Part shown: positions 44,501 to 52,446 of the stretch, piece by piece
How the letters are laid out: each line of letters begins with the position of its first letter
How positions within the stretch are numbered: position 1 is the first letter of the stretch
Assembly (NCBI GenBank): GCA_015152555.1
Contig: SUTS01000014.1
Coordinates: 1-63,652, forward strand
Direction: 5' to 3'
Length of the DNA stretch: 63,652 bases
Origin: Cyanobacteria bacterium SIG26
GTDB taxonomy: Bacteria; Cyanobacteriota; Vampirovibrionia; Gastranaerophilales; Gastranaerophilaceae
The notes under the pieces: generated by a model
Told to the model about the DNA's origin: nothing
Databases searched by the model: none
What the model saw: only the letters and a program-made list of their open reading frames with translations
Program-made: the position numbers and the translations under genes

Positions 44501-45439
44501 ATGAAAAGATTATTACTATCTATTATGTTGAGTGCAGCTTTATTTATAAATTCACCGGTAATGGCAGAAGATTTTTTGGAAGATTATCTTGATATTACTG
44601 CAAATTATTGTGTTACAGGCCAATATGACCTTGCGATGGAATATCTTGATAAAATTTTATTAAAATATCCTGACAATAAACAAGCTATGGATTTAAAACG
44701 AGGATTATCACATGTAATTTCCGGCGACAAAAAAACATATATCCTTGCAGTTAACCCAAGTATTAAAAATGCGCAAGAATATAAACGATTAGGAAATACA
44801 CAAGGCGAATACGAATCTTTAATAAACGGGACACAAAATCCCAATGCTTATTTAGCACATTATTATTTAGGGAATTTTTACAGAGATAGATTAAATTACT
44901 CTAAAGCTCTTGACTCATACAATGCAGCATTATCAGCAAGACCAAATTTTGCACAAGCTTACTTGGCTTCAGCTTTAACTCTATTTGAAATAGGCAAATA
45001 TGAATCAGCACTTAATCCTATTGAAAAATATATTTCACTTGTTCCAAATGATGATTTAGCCTACGCAACAAAATCAAGAATTGAATTCCAACTGGGAATG
45101 ATGCAAGAATCAACAACAGATATTTACAAAGCTATTTCTATCAATGATTGCCCTGAATATCAATTTGATCGAGCTAAACTACTTTACAAACAGGGAAATT
45201 ACAGCGAAGCTAAAAATTTATTCACAAAACTTTTACCAAATATTCAAACTTCAAAAATTTATGAATATATGGGATTTTGCGACTTAGCAATGAATGATTA
45301 TATGAGCGCATTAATGAATATTGATAAAGCAATCATACTCTCTAATGATGACGAATTCTTAGAAAACAAGTATAATGAAATAAAAAGAATATTGGAAAGT
45401 AACCAAAATGCGCAAAAAGAAATACAAACAGAATTCTAA
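44501..45439 (+). CDS. exported TPR-repeat protein (312 aa)
   Basis: Signal peptide MKRLLLSIMLSAALFINSPVMA (cleavage ~22), then about seven tetratricopeptide units (GQYDLAMEYLDKILLKYPDN; AHYYLGNFYRDRLNYSKALDSYNAALSARPN; YESALNPIEKYISLVPND; QGNYSEAKNLFTKLLPN; MSALMNIDKAIILSND). It should be a periplasmic scaffold. The -10 is six bases from the ATG and there is no SD. The end overlaps the next gene by 32 bases, so both are made together. Confidence 0.85.
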   Translation: MKRLLLSIMLSAALFINSPVMAEDFLEDYLDITANYCVTGQYDLAMEYLDKILLKYPDNKQAMDLKRGLSHVISGDKKTYILAVNPSIKNAQEYKRLGNTQGEYESLINGTQNPNAYLAHYYLGNFYRDRLNYSKALDSYNAALSARPNFAQAYLASALTLFEIGKYESALNPIEKYISLVPNDDLAYATKSRIEFQLGMMQESTTDIYKAISINDCPEYQFDRAKLLYKQGNYSEAKNLFTKLLPNIQTSKIYEYMGFCDLAMNDYMSALMNIDKAIILSNDDEFLENKYNEIKRILESNQNAQKEIQTEF

Positions 45440-46397
45440 AAAAGAAGGATTTTTCACTAAACTTGCTAACACAATTATAACATTGTGTCTAACTGCCGGA
45501 ATGTTATGGGGTTTACAAGCATACAGTGGCGCAACTAATTTAAAATTTGCTCAGCTTAGTGATATACATTTTCTTGCAAATGGTTCAAATACAACATTCA
45601 AAATGATTGGCGAATCTCCAAGATTATTAGACGACGCAATTAATCAAATCAATGAATATAACGATTTAGATTTTGTCATGATTACAGGGGATCTTATTGA
45701 TAAACCTTTTGAAAAAGAATTAAATGCAGTTTTACCACACTTAGACAAGCTTAACAGCCCGTGGTATTTTGCATTTGGCAATCACGACCGATGTGTAGGA
45801 GGCTATCTGACAACTCTCGTATATCTTGAAACTCTAAGAAATGCTAACGAGAATTTTAAATTTAAAAAAGCATACTATTCATTTGAACCAAAGAAAAATT
45901 ACAAAGTAATCGTTTTAGATAATATTATTACAAATTCAATAACCTCGAATGGTTACATCGATGACGCACAATTAAAATGGTTGAAAAAAGAACTTGATGC
46001 ATCAAAAAAAGATACCGTTTTAATATTCATGCACGTGCCGGTTGTAGAACCTTTCGCTAGCCCTAATCACAGATTAAGAAATGCAATAGTTTTAAAACAA
46101 CTTATCGAAAGTTATAAAAACCCAATCGGAGTTTTTCAAGGACATTATCACGCGACAAAAATTACACAACACGACAACGTACTATATGTGAGTACTCCTG
46201 CTCTAGTTTCATACCCAAATGCATTTAGAATAGTTACCGTTTCTAACCACAAAGACAAAGTAACTTTTGACTTCACTTGGAAAGAAACAAAAGAAACAAC
46301 CATACAAAAAATGGCTAAATTATTGGCTTTTTCAAGTTCAATATACACAGGTGAACCACAAGACCAATCAGGTATTTACGAAATAAAAAAACAATAA
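45408..46397 (+). CDS. membrane-anchored calcineurin-like metallophosphoesterase
   Basis: A very basic N-terminus (MRKKKYKQNSKK) and one membrane helix (~20-41) anchor the protein. The phosphoesterase domain faces the periplasm: D52-x-H54 (QLSDIHF), MITGDLID (~95), FGNHDRC (~123-126), FMHVPVVEP and FQGHYHATK (~245-248). All five metal-ligand blocks are present. The substrate could be a lipid or nucleotide phosphate (class III / Icc-type). Start within the end of the TPR gene. 329 aa. Confidence 0.87.
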   Translation: MRKKKYKQNSKKEGFFTKLANTIITLCLTAGMLWGLQAYSGATNLKFAQLSDIHFLANGSNTTFKMIGESPRLLDDAINQINEYNDLDFVMITGDLIDKPFEKELNAVLPHLDKLNSPWYFAFGNHDRCVGGYLTTLVYLETLRNANENFKFKKAYYSFEPKKNYKVIVLDNIITNSITSNGYIDDAQLKWLKKELDASKKDTVLIFMHVPVVEPFASPNHRLRNAIVLKQLIESYKNPIGVFQGHYHATKITQHDNVLYVSTPALVSYPNAFRIVTVSNHKDKVTFDFTWKETKETTIQKMAKLLAFSSSIYTGEPQDQSGIYEIKKQ

Positions 46398-46413
46398 AAA
46401 GAAAGAGATTAAT

Positions 46414-47337
46414 ATGAGCGAGTTTAAAGTAAAATTCAGAGGTGTAAGAGGAAGCTTTCCTGTAGCAGATAAAAATTTTTTCAAATTTGGAGGAAACACA
46501 TCTTGTGTTGAAGTTAATATCGGAAAACATATTATTATATTGGACGCAGGAACAGGTATTGTAAATGTTGGCAACACACTTTTGGAAAAACATATCGCAA
46601 CATCAATAGAACAATCTCAGCGTACTCCAATTAATGCAACAATTCTACTTTCTCACATCCACCAAGATCACTTACAAGGTTTAACATTCTTTAAACCTCT
46701 CCACCTAAAATCTACTAAATTAAACATTTTTGGTCAAGGCACCGCAGAATGTAACCTAACAAAAACATTATCCGAGCTAGTCTTTGGAAAAACATTTCCG
46801 CTGGATTTAAACGACATTTCAGGACAACTAAACATAAAAGACATTAATGATACTCAAACTATTATCATAAAAAAAGACGGTGAGATTGAAATTATAGAAA
46901 CATCTAAAATCACACCGGATAAAGAAGATATCCTGATAACATCATATAAATCATACGTTCACCCTCAAGATGGTGTTATTATATATAAAATTTCATATCA
47001 AGGTAAATCATTAGTTTATGCAACAGACAAAGAATGTTACTTCGGTGGAGATAAAAAATTTGCACAATTTGCAAAAGGTTGCGATTTATTAATTCATGAT
47101 TCTCAATACACAACAGAAGATTACTTAAGTCCTCTTTCTCCAAAACAAGGCTATGGCCATTCAACTTACGACATGGCAATAGAAGTGATGAAACAAACAA
47201 AAGCTAAAAACTTAGCATTTTTCCATTATGATCCCGGTTATGATGACACAAAATTAAGCCGAATAGAAGAACACTATACAGCAGGTAACAAAAATATCTT
47301 TATGGCATACGAAGGCCTTGAATTCAATCTGGACTAA
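46414..47337 (+). CDS. metallo-beta-lactamase-fold hydrolase
   Basis: 307 aa, cytosolic (no signal). Family opening FRGVRGSFPVADKNFFKFGGNTSCVEV, then metal motif HIHQDH (~80-85, the H-x-H-x-D-H core), ATDKECY, LLIHDSQYTTEDY and the closing FFHYDPGY. This is the phosphodiesterase-like branch (PhnP / cyanobacterial MBL type) rather than beta-lactamase. Its substrate is unknown. SD AAAGAAAGAG; 16 bp after the phosphoesterase gene. The GHSTYDMAIEVM and Asp residues complete a two-metal site. Confidence 0.86.
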   Translation: MSEFKVKFRGVRGSFPVADKNFFKFGGNTSCVEVNIGKHIIILDAGTGIVNVGNTLLEKHIATSIEQSQRTPINATILLSHIHQDHLQGLTFFKPLHLKSTKLNIFGQGTAECNLTKTLSELVFGKTFPLDLNDISGQLNIKDINDTQTIIIKKDGEIEIIETSKITPDKEDILITSYKSYVHPQDGVIIYKISYQGKSLVYATDKECYFGGDKKFAQFAKGCDLLIHDSQYTTEDYLSPLSPKQGYGHSTYDMAIEVMKQTKAKNLAFFHYDPGYDDTKLSRIEEHYTAGNKNIFMAYEGLEFNLD

Positions 47338-47374
47338 ACTTGCAAATAACTAAATTATAATTAAATTAAATAAT

Positions 47375-47947
47375 ATGAAAAAAACATTTTTATTTTTGAC
47401 ATTAATTTTAATAGGAACTCCCGCTTTATGTTCAAGTGCAACAACTTCAACATACATTATTGATGCCGAAAAAAACGCTTTTGAGCATAACAATAAAGGT
47501 ATTCTCCACGCCGAAGAAAAGAACTATTATGGCGCAATCCAAGAATTTAAAATAGCTATTAGTCTAAATCCTCAAACCCAAGCAACAGCAACCTATTTTA
47601 ACAATTTAGGGAAAGTATATCTTACAATAGGCTATCCTCAACTTGCTCTTGATTGCTTCCAAAACTCACTTACTCAATACAATTTAAACTTTGAATACTA
47701 CCAAAATTTGGTAGATTGTTACGAAAAACTTGGAGAAACAGAAACACAACTTACAAATTATAAAAACAAAGTTGATAACGAAGATAATCCATTTGATAAA
47801 ATTATATTAGGGCTTTTATATGAAAAAATAGGCAATCATAGAAAAGCCATTATGACTCTTGATGATTTTGCAATGTCAGAACCCGATTTAATGATTACCC
47901 CTGCAATAAAATACCATATCCAAGAAATTGTTGATAAAATTTTATAA
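47375..47947 (+). CDS. exported TPR-repeat protein (190 aa)
   Basis: Signal peptide MKKTFLFLTLILIGTPALCSSA (~20). About three TPRs follow (NKGILHAEEKNYYGAIQEFKIAISLNPQ; FNNLGKVYLTIGYPQLALDCFQNSL; ILGLLYEKIGNHRKAIMTL). Periplasmic. Last gene of the four-gene exported-protein operon, followed by a hairpin terminator. The leader has AT-rich -10-like sequence, so it may also be transcribed separately. Confidence 0.82.
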   Translation: MKKTFLFLTLILIGTPALCSSATTSTYIIDAEKNAFEHNNKGILHAEEKNYYGAIQEFKIAISLNPQTQATATYFNNLGKVYLTIGYPQLALDCFQNSLTQYNLNFEYYQNLVDCYEKLGETETQLTNYKNKVDNEDNPFDKIILGLLYEKIGNHRKAIMTLDDFAMSEPDLMITPAIKYHIQEIVDKIL

Positions 47948-47954
47948 CATTAAA

Positions 47955-47994
47955 AAAGAGCAAACCCCAAATTTTGGGATTCGCTCTCTTTTGT
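47955..47994. terminator. bidirectional terminator between converging genes
   Basis: Imperfect stem with GAGC/GCTC base and CCCAAA/TTTGGG upper part, A-rich on one side and T-rich on the other. It lies between the ends of the 47375-47947 (plus) and 48015-48749 (minus) genes. Confidence 0.7.
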
Positions 47995-48014
47995 CATGTA
48001 GATGTAATTATTTT

Positions 48015-48749
48015 TTAATTTGCTTCAAACCAACTAGGTTTAGTAACTTTAGCAGGTTCTAAATTTGTTGCCACAACATCAACTTTAGTAGCACCTTTCA
48101 TCGTCGGAGTTGCATTATTATCTTTGTTTATGTTTTGAGGAAGCGGCTGACCTGATTTTTTTGCTGCGCGCTCATTCATTTTTTTCTCAACCTTATCAGC
48201 TAATGGAGTTGCAATAAATGGTACTAAAACACGTTTGCCGACAATTGAAGCTGCAATTAATGATGTTAAACCGCCAAAGGCATCTTTAACATTTTCTCTA
48301 ATTTTCTTGAATTCACGAGTGAACTTAATATCTCCAACTTCAGGAGCGCCCGGTTGATTTTTGATAATAGCTTGATAAGCTTTCTTAATCGGTCTGTCAA
48401 ATAATTTTCCAAAGAACTTATCAAACATTTTTGTTTGACAAACTTTATGACTCACCGTAAAGAACATCGCTAATTGCAATGCAATCATTAACAAACCATT
48501 TGTCAAGTCTAATGAAGCTACGAAATTACGTTTATCATCAGGGATTTCTTTATTGTTCAAAGACTGGTTAACATATAACACGCAACCCAAACCGTCTTTT
48601 GCAATAATTGAACCTACACCCAAGCCATCAATATAACGTCTGTTATTAGCATAAACTTGTTTACCCGCATTTTGTGCTAATTTTTTATCTGAAAACCAAG
48701 CGATTGGTCTGTATAATAAATTTGTTAATGGTGACACTTTATTACCCAT
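48015..48749 (-). CDS. hypothetical membrane protein (244 aa), lineage type
   Basis: Second gene of a coupled pair: its ATG overlaps the TAA of the upstream gene (TAATGG). There is one clear hydrophobic segment at ~85-101 (LTNGLLMIALQLAMFFTV) and a weaker one at ~158-182 (GGLTSLIAASIVGKRVLVPFIATPL), with a basic, disordered C-terminus (KKSGQPLPQNINKDNN). The region NRRYIDGLGVGSIIAKDGLGCVLYVNQSLNNKEIPDDKRNF resembles proteins I associate with gut Cyanobacteriota relatives, but I cannot assign a function. No signal peptide. Confidence 0.68.
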   Translation of the reverse strand: MGNKVSPLTNLLYRPIAWFSDKKLAQNAGKQVYANNRRYIDGLGVGSIIAKDGLGCVLYVNQSLNNKEIPDDKRNFVASLDLTNGLLMIALQLAMFFTVSHKVCQTKMFDKFFGKLFDRPIKKAYQAIIKNQPGAPEVGDIKFTREFKKIRENVKDAFGGLTSLIAASIVGKRVLVPFIATPLADKVEKKMNERAAKKSGQPLPQNINKDNNATPTMKGATKVDVVATNLEPAKVTKPSWFEAN

Positions 48750-50350
48750 TACGCCACCTCAACTTTCTGATTTAATTTTTCTTCTTTTGCTTTATTCTTA
48801 CTGTTTGTTAAATCCGGAAAGGCTTTAGCCATAAACCAAGGATAAATCTTGTTCAACAACCAACAAGTCGCAGGTAAGATTGCCAAAGATACAAATAAAC
48901 CTGTCCAACGTTTTAAACCATCAAGATTTGATTTAACGTGTTTTTTAAGTTGGTCGCCAATATTACCGGCCAAAGAACTTACCTTGCTTTGAATTCTTTT
49001 TTCAACACTTTCGACAGAATCTTTAGCAGTATCTACCAAATCTTCTACCGGAATAGGTTTTCCATCCGGGGTTATTAAACCTGCTCTTACATCAAGTATT
49101 CGCTGAGCCTCAGCAACAGTTATACCATCTGTTTTTAACTTAGTTTTAATTTCATTTAAAACCTCAACAAAACCATCAATAGCCCTTGCGCGACCATTTA
49201 ACTTATCGATAACAGCTTGACTTATCTGATCTGTTGAAGTTTTAGCACTCATTTCGGCCAATGAATTGTACATCTTATCAACTTTTTTGAACAAAATTCT
49301 ACTTGTTGAAGTATCATTTATATTTCTACTTTTTACTTCTTTGACCATCTTAATCAATTCTTTATTAACTACTTTTTTTGATGGATCTATTTTTGCTTCT
49401 TGCTTTAATTCATTGATAATTTTTTTACAAGCTTGATTGAATCGTTTACGAGCATCTTTTGCAACACATCCTTGCTCATTCACAACACCTTGCGGAGCTT
49501 CACCATAAATAGAAGCTAAACTTTCACTGATTTTATCTAAAGTTTTCTTAGCCGCTTCCGAATTTTCAAAGTAGAAAATTCCACGTTCCGTTTTAAATTT
49601 AAAATTATCACCGAATAAATTTTTCCGTTCAGCACGTTCTTCTTTTATTAATTCATCCAAAGTCTCTTCGAATAATTTTTTAAATTCTTCTTTCGGCAAT
49701 TCTGCAGTTGAAGCACCATTCACGCCAATCTTATTAAATACAATCTTATCTTGATTAATCATATCTTTCAAAGCTTTGTTGTATTGAGATTTAGCTTCTT
49801 CAACTTTAAACTTTAATTCCTCTTTTGAAAGCTTTTTACCACTATTAGCTGCTTTTATACTTTTTTCAATATATTTTTCTGAAGGATATAATGACGCATT
49901 ATTTAGTAACGAAAAATGCTCATAACCGATATCAGACATCCTCTCAATTGCTTTGTTAAACGGAATTACAATTGCACACTGAGTACCCATTGCAAGAACC
50001 GCTGAGACCGGTTGTCTCCAAGCCGTATATGTTCTTGTATCCTCATCAGTATCTGACAATGGGTTATATTTAATAAACACCGGAGCAACTAAACCAGTAC
50101 CTAAAGCATTTATTGTTTGATTCTGAATCTCTCCCATATTTTTGTGCGCTTTTACCATAAAATTGATTTTTTTAGGCATCAAGTCCAAAATCACATCTTT
50201 TAAGGTTTTTGGAACTGTAGCAGCCACACCTGTAAAACTAGTTGAATCTACCGGAGAAGTTAAAAACGCACGGTTTTTTATAACCTTCCCTTCCGGAACA
50301 TTTGACCCGGCAAGAGTTTCAACTTTACCTTTAATCTTTTCAATACCCAT
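48749..50350 (-). CDS. hypothetical membrane protein (533 aa), lineage type
   Basis: ATG 50350 after AGGTGT; the frame is open farther. The N-terminal ~50 residues are hydrophilic and contain SPVDSTSFTGVAA, then a region GLVAPVFIKYNPLSDTDED with hydrophobic RQPVSAVLAMGTQCAIVIP (~105-125). A ~330-residue charged helical section (likely coiled coil) follows, and a C-terminal membrane helix (~495-515, GLFVSLAILPATCWLLNKIYP). No family name recognised; the TRTYTAWRQPVSAVLA region looks lineage-conserved. Coupled to the 48015-48749 gene, suggesting a two-subunit membrane assembly. Confidence 0.7.
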   Translation of the reverse strand: MGIEKIKGKVETLAGSNVPEGKVIKNRAFLTSPVDSTSFTGVAATVPKTLKDVILDLMPKKINFMVKAHKNMGEIQNQTINALGTGLVAPVFIKYNPLSDTDEDTRTYTAWRQPVSAVLAMGTQCAIVIPFNKAIERMSDIGYEHFSLLNNASLYPSEKYIEKSIKAANSGKKLSKEELKFKVEEAKSQYNKALKDMINQDKIVFNKIGVNGASTAELPKEEFKKLFEETLDELIKEERAERKNLFGDNFKFKTERGIFYFENSEAAKKTLDKISESLASIYGEAPQGVVNEQGCVAKDARKRFNQACKKIINELKQEAKIDPSKKVVNKELIKMVKEVKSRNINDTSTSRILFKKVDKMYNSLAEMSAKTSTDQISQAVIDKLNGRARAIDGFVEVLNEIKTKLKTDGITVAEAQRILDVRAGLITPDGKPIPVEDLVDTAKDSVESVEKRIQSKVSSLAGNIGDQLKKHVKSNLDGLKRWTGLFVSLAILPATCWLLNKIYPWFMAKAFPDLTNSKNKAKEEKLNQKVEVA

Positions 50351-50499
50351 GTTACACCTATTATGACCTTCTATATATATAGAATCCTGAACAAGAAAAA
50401 AATTGCTAGTTAACATCCTTTTTATTAAGAATTGTTAACCACATTTTTCATACATTTTTACAGAAAACTAATAATCATATCCTCACTTTTTATTGTCTC

Positions 50500-50532
50500 A
50501 TTGCAGTGTCCCTAATCGGGAAACACTGCAAT
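50500..50532. other. hairpin in the gap upstream of 48749-50350
   Basis: Perfect 10-bp arms ATTGCAGTGT (50500-50509) and ACACTGCAAT (50523-50532) with an inner CCC/GGG. No strong T run follows. It lies between the thioredoxin stop and the next minus-strand gene's start: either the thioredoxin terminator or an operator. The rest of this ~230-bp gap shows nothing else I can name. Confidence 0.5.
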
Positions 50533-50583
50533 TATACGTGACATTTATTCAAAATAAAACCCCTTTGTTAAGAAAGATTAATT

Positions 50584-51156
50584 TTATTTTTTAGAATCAA
50601 GAATTTTACGAATTCTAAGATATCTGTCTAACTCTGTTGAAACAGCCTCTACACTACTTAAATAAGCATTTGACAACAAGACTTTGTTATCATATTTTGG
50701 ATCCAAAATGAATACTGTTGGAAATCCTGTAATCCCCATTTCGCGAACAAGCTTTTCATATTTTTTTTCTTCAACATTAACTTTTGCAAAATCTATATCT
50801 TTTTCATACAAACCGGCTAACTGTTGAAAATTCGGCATAAATTTTACACAAAAACGGCACCAATCTGCATAAAACAGAACAACAACAGGTTTTTTACTTT
50901 TCATAGCCTTATTATAATCCATACCAACTTCATATTCAGAAGGCTTTTTAGAAATACCACGTTGCTGTCTCATTTGCTCCTTCAGAAATTCCTCATACTG
51001 AACTCTTGCTTTTTCTCTTTCGACCTTATCAACTGAATAGTGGTAATACTCCAAACCACCAATTACCAAAAGAATAACTACTATTAAAATTGCAACAATT
51101 ATTGCTATATTTTTTTTATTAGCATTTTCCCAAACTTCTTTAATATTCAAACCCAT
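50584..51156 (-). CDS. membrane-anchored thioredoxin-like protein
   Basis: 190 aa. One membrane helix (~18-35, IAIIVAILIVVILLVIGGL), a charged linker, then a thioredoxin fold with C100-R-F-C103 (FYADWCRFCVKFMPNF) and the cis-Pro region GITGFPTVFIL. The active-site dipeptide RF differs from the GP of thioredoxins and PH of DsbA. With an N-in anchor the domain is periplasmic, so it would reduce or exchange disulfides in envelope proteins. SD GAGAGGAG. Single gene. Confidence 0.88.
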   Translation of the reverse strand: MGLNIKEVWENANKKNIAIIVAILIVVILLVIGGLEYYHYSVDKVEREKARVQYEEFLKEQMRQQRGISKKPSEYEVGMDYNKAMKSKKPVVVLFYADWCRFCVKFMPNFQQLAGLYEKDIDFAKVNVEEKKYEKLVREMGITGFPTVFILDPKYDNKVLLSNAYLSSVEAVSTELDRYLRIRKILDSKK

Positions 51157-51247
51157 ACTTTATTCTCCTCTCTGAACACATTATAGTATGAAAAGCACAG
51201 ATGGCTTGATATTTATAATACTTTACAAATATTCTTATTAACATTTC

Positions 51248-51340
51248 GTAACATGATGTAACGATTAGTATATATTTGGGTATATACTTTGTATATATCT
51301 CGTGTTACATTTACCCACGGATTATTCATCAGAATAACCC
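51248..51340 (+). promoter_or_regulatory. repeat-rich upstream region of the sigma factor gene
   Basis: Contains GTAAC at 51248-51252 and 51258-51262 (ten bases apart, one helical turn) and inverted GTTAC at 51304-51308. TATATA-rich runs lie between. A 9-bp imperfect inverted repeat follows: GGATTATTC (51319-51327) / GAATAACCC (51332-51340). The SD AAAGGAG precedes the ATG at 51371. Which hexamers form the promoter is not clear. Confidence 0.45.
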
Positions 51341-51370
51341 ACAAGTCTCGTGCGCAAAGGAGTTTAATCA

Positions 51371-52282
51371 ATGAGAAGAGAAATCCAAATTATCGAAATG
51401 AAAAAAGGCCCACAAAATTCTAACCCATCCAAAAGAGAAACAATCGAAGCATGTAACGATAATCTACTAAAAGATTATTTACGTGAAATCGCGGATTATC
51501 CCCAATTAACTTTGGAAGAAGAAAAAGAATTAGCTAAAAAAATCGAACAAGGAGATTCCGAAGCAAAGAAAAAACTAATACAAGCGAATTTAAAACTTGT
51601 TGTTACAATTGCAAAAAAATCTATTCACATGTCATCCCTACCAATGTTTGATTTAATCCAAGAAGGCAATATCGGACTTATGATAGCAGCAAAAAAATTC
51701 AATTACAGATTAGGATATAGATTTTCGACATACGCAGGATGGTGGGTTAAACAATCAATGTTTAAAGCTATTTCCGAACAATCATATTGTATGAAAATCC
51801 CTGTTTACATTCAAGAAACATTATCGAAATTTTCGAAAGTGAAACTACAAATGGAACAAGAAAATAACAACGCTGTAAAAAACGAAGAAGTTGCAAAAAA
51901 AATGAACATCGCACCGGAAAAAATTGAAATGTTTTTATCAGCTTACACAAAAACAATTTCAATAGAAAACGGCCTAGAAAAAAACGACGGCAAAGAAATC
52001 AATATAGCTGACTTTTTAGCAGATGAAAAAACGCTGGTTTTTGAAAATATCGAATATCAATCATTACAAAATGATATCAACAACGTTATTTCGACTCTAA
52101 AAGACCGAGAGCAAGAAGTCGTCAAAATGCGATATGGACTTGACAATAACGAAAAACATACCCTAGAAGAAATCGGAAACATTTATGGTGTAACAAAAGA
52201 ATGTATCCGCCAAACAGAATTGAGAGCACTAAAGAAAATGAAAAACAGTGGCGGCAACTTATTAGCATGCTACATTTGCTAA
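51371..52282 (+). CDS. RNA polymerase sigma-70 family factor, group 2/3
   Basis: 303 aa. Region 1.2 (LLKDYLREIADYPQLTLEEEKELAKKIEQGD, ~30-60), region 2 (LIQEGNIGLMIAAKKFNYRLGYRFSTYAGWWVKQSM), part of region 3, and region 4 (LKDREQEVVKMRYGL; HTLEEIGNIYGVTKECIRQTELRALKKMK) are present. It has no region 1.1 or non-conserved region, so it is not the housekeeping RpoD. Just after region 2.4 it reads SEQSYCMKIPVY, where RpoD has ADQARTIRIPVH; promoter choice may differ. It ends unusually in LLACYIC, with two cysteines. SD AAAGGAG. Single gene. Confidence 0.9.
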   Translation: MRREIQIIEMKKGPQNSNPSKRETIEACNDNLLKDYLREIADYPQLTLEEEKELAKKIEQGDSEAKKKLIQANLKLVVTIAKKSIHMSSLPMFDLIQEGNIGLMIAAKKFNYRLGYRFSTYAGWWVKQSMFKAISEQSYCMKIPVYIQETLSKFSKVKLQMEQENNNAVKNEEVAKKMNIAPEKIEMFLSAYTKTISIENGLEKNDGKEINIADFLADEKTLVFENIEYQSLQNDINNVISTLKDREQEVVKMRYGLDNNEKHTLEEIGNIYGVTKECIRQTELRALKKMKNSGGNLLACYIC

Positions 52283-52413
52283 AATTAATCCTAGACTTGG
52301 TCATAATAAATATACCAAAGACTTGAAAACATATTTACCCCCAGACTTTTGTTTTAGTAAAGATGACAAGGTTGTAAGGATACATTTACCCCCTCGTGTT
52401 TATTTGGTAGATA

Positions 52414-52437
52414 AAAAAGCCGTTTATACGGCTTTTT
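52414..52437. terminator. bidirectional intrinsic terminator
   Basis: AAAAAGCCGT (52414-52423) / ACGGCTTTTT (52428-52437) with loop TTAT. Five to six T's occur on both strands. It lies between the sigma gene (plus) and the pseudopilin gene (minus), ten bases from the latter's stop. Confidence 0.88.
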
Positions 52438-52446
52438 CTATACTAC

